DNA from: JBCDGZ01 sp038750655
Lineage (GTDB): Bacteria > Bacteroidota > Bacteroidia > Chitinophagales > Saprospiraceae
Length of the DNA: 51,747 nucleotides
NCBI GenBank assembly: GCA_038750655.1
Contig: JBCDGZ010000037.1
Span: 1-51,747, forward strand
Reading direction: 5' to 3'
The notes below the pieces were generated by a model. The model saw only the letters and a list, made by a program, of their open reading frames with translations. It ran no database searches and was not told the origin of the DNA. This document shows, piece after piece, positions 50,369 to 51,747 of the stretch. How positions within the stretch are numbered: position 1 is the first letter of the stretch; each line of letters begins with the position of its first letter. Both the position numbers and the translations under genes were made by a program.

Positions 50369-51747
50369 ATGCCTAAGAGCTTTCCTTTTTATAAACAGTT
50401 AGACGCGATGGATTGCGGGGCGACTTCTCTCCGCATGATAGCCCGTTACTACGGTCGCTACTATTCGTTGGATTACCTCCGCGAATTGACCTTTCTCGAT
50501 CGAGAAGGGGTCTCTCTGATGGGCATTAGCGATGCAGCCGAAGCTATTGGGATGCATACCCTGGCGGTAAAAATTGACTACGAACGTTTCATCCAAGATA
50601 TTCCTCTCCCTTGCGTCGCTCACTGGCGGCAAAATCACTTCATCGTTGTTTACAAAATCAATAAAAAGCATGTTTGGGTAGCTGATCCGGCGGCGGGCAA
50701 GTTTAAGCTCACCAAGGAGGAGTTCATGGACGGCTGGATTAGTGATACGGATGAAGGGGAGCCGGTAGGGGTGCTGCTGTTGATGGAAACCACTCCGGCC
50801 TTTTTTGAGAAAGAAGACGAAAAGGTCGATAAATCGGGCTTCCGATACCTATTTTCCTACCTCAGTAAATACAAAAAGCTGCTCGTTCAGCTCTTCCTGG
50901 GCCTCTTGCTCGGGAGTATATTGCAATTGGTTTTCCCTTTCCTGATGCAGGCCATCGTAGATATTGGGATCATCAACCAGGACATCAATTTCATCCTGCT
51001 TATCCTTTTTGCCCAACTCATTCTTTTCATTTCGCAAACGGCGGTCGAGTTCATTCGAGGCTGGATTCTGCTGCATATCGGGGTAAGGGTGAACATCAAC
51101 CTGATTTCAGATTTTCTGATCAAGATGATGAAGCTGCCGATTCGTTTTTTTGATACCAAAATGACGGGCGACTTGCTACAACGCATCTACGATAACCAAA
51201 GGGTGGAACGCTTTCTGACCTCCGCCTCTCTGGTGACCCTTTTTACACTGATCAACTTCCTTATCTTCGGCTTCGTACTGGCCTATTACGACCCAACCAT
51301 CTTCCTCATCTTTGTCGTCTCCACCATCATCTACCTAATCTGGGTGATCTACTTCCTTCGTCGCCGTCGCGCGCTGGACTACCGCCGCTTCGACCAGATG
51401 TCGGCCAACCAGAGCAGTTTGATCCAGCTGATTGGGGGGATGAAGGAAATTAAGCTGCACAATGCTGAAAAGCAGAAGCGCTGGCAGTGGGAGCGCATAC
51501 AAGCCCGACTGTTCCGCGTGAGTATGGATTATCTGGCCGTCGATCAGTGGCAGCGCTCAGGCGCTTCTTTTATCAACGAATCTAAAAACATCCTCATCTC
51601 CTTCATCGCAGCTAAGGCGGTCATTGAGGGAGAGATGACCCTGGGGATGATGCTGGCCGTACAATACATCATCGGGCAGCTCAACGGGCCGATCGAGCAA
51701 ATGGTTAATTTCATCAGCTCGGCGCAAGATGCCAAGATCAGTTTGGA
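50369..51747 (+). CDS. Peptidase-domain-containing ABC exporter (C39), 3' truncated
   Basis: The gene starts at ATG 50369 and stays open to the window end; 459 residues are visible. It begins with a C39 peptidase domain whose triad is intact: Gln10 and Cys16 in KQLDAMDCGATSLRM, His90 in NHFIVVYK, Asp106 in WVADPAAG. A membrane domain with several hydrophobic helices starts at about residue 165 (LLVQLFLGLLLGSILQLVF), including the ABC exporter segment TKMTGDLLQRIYDNQRVERFL. The nucleotide-binding domain lies beyond the window. Such proteins cleave double-glycine leaders and export bacteriocins, microcins or RiPPs. The upstream leader and candidate small ORF are the places to look for a substrate; more genes may follow downstream. 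Confidence 0.93.
   Translation, partial: MPKSFPFYKQLDAMDCGATSLRMIARYYGRYYSLDYLRELTFLDREGVSLMGISDAAEAIGMHTLAVKIDYERFIQDIPLPCVAHWRQNHFIVVYKINKKHVWVADPAAGKFKLTKEEFMDGWISDTDEGEPVGVLLLMETTPAFFEKEDEKVDKSGFRYLFSYLSKYKKLLVQLFLGLLLGSILQLVFPFLMQAIVDIGIINQDINFILLILFAQLILFISQTAVEFIRGWILLHIGVRVNINLISDFLIKMMKLPIRFFDTKMTGDLLQRIYDNQRVERFLTSASLVTLFTLINFLIFGFVLAYYDPTIFLIFVVSTIIYLIWVIYFLRRRRALDYRRFDQMSANQSSLIQLIGGMKEIKLHNAEKQKRWQWERIQARLFRVSMDYLAVDQWQRSGASFINESKNILISFIAAKAVIEGEMTLGMMLAVQYIIGQLNGPIEQMVNFISSAQDAKISL

Overview
The window reads as a chromosomal segment of a Bacteroidota bacterium, most likely a Saprospiraceae/Lewinella-type marine or freshwater organism (family level is inference). Evidence: three proteins with type IX secretion (T9SS) C-terminal sorting domains, a TonB-dependent receptor with an N-terminal carboxypeptidase-regulatory-like domain, a lipoprotein-type TamA (TamL) beside TamB, many Sec/lipobox signals, and TAnnTTTG -7 promoter boxes in front of several genes. 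Apart from a divergent tRNA cluster, no integrase, transposase, phage gene, rRNA or CRISPR array was seen.

Layout. 1-5.4 kb: 5'-truncated BchI/MoxR-like AAA+ ATPase, Sua5/YciO protein, TonB-dependent receptor, acidic YD-repeat-like protein. 5.4-8.6 kb (minus): small respiratory/copper operon (lipoprotein, SCO1/SenC, lipoprotein cytochrome c) and a T9SS-secreted M43 metalloprotease. 8.7-11.2 kb: DASH cryptochrome and pyruvate dehydrogenase E1 beta, ending at a strong terminator. 11.3-14.9 kb: three-LysM secreted protein, a protein with an effector-associated (EAD11-like) N-terminal domain plus membrane anchor, and a NarL-type response regulator. 15-19 kb: PurM-like protein coupled to an internally duplicated TlpA-type thioredoxin protein. 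19-20.6 kb: three tandem paralogous small six-cysteine secreted proteins. 20.9-26.8 kb: purB, an AsmA-like protein, RNase D. 26.9-31.5 kb: T9SS LVIVD/choice-of-anchor-B protein, a fused Opp/Dpp double ATPase, a small membrane protein. 31.5-35.1 kb (minus): operon of acyl-CoA dehydrogenase, haloalkane-dehalogenase-like hydrolase and MBL hydrolase. 35.4-43.1 kb: tamB-tamL. 43.2-45.2 kb: DUF805 protein, fmt and a LysE exporter. 45.25-45.86 kb: five tRNAs (Met, Asp, Asn, Thr, Cys on the minus strand), several with non-canonical features. 46.1-50 kb: OmpA-family protein, T9SS lytic polysaccharide monooxygenase, monoacylglycerol-lipase-like hydrolase. 50.4 kb to the end: a C39-peptidase-containing ABC exporter that runs off the window, preceded by a full promoter and a leader holding a candidate 55-aa ORF.

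The best candidates for something undescribed are the three small cysteine-rich cassettes (19.0-20.6 kb), the EAD-like membrane protein (13.4 kb), the divergent tRNA cluster (45.3-45.9 kb), and the leader/small ORF in front of the peptidase-containing ABC exporter (50.0-50.4 kb). Function for each is inference. No search or folding program was run, so family names rest on motifs recognised by eye.
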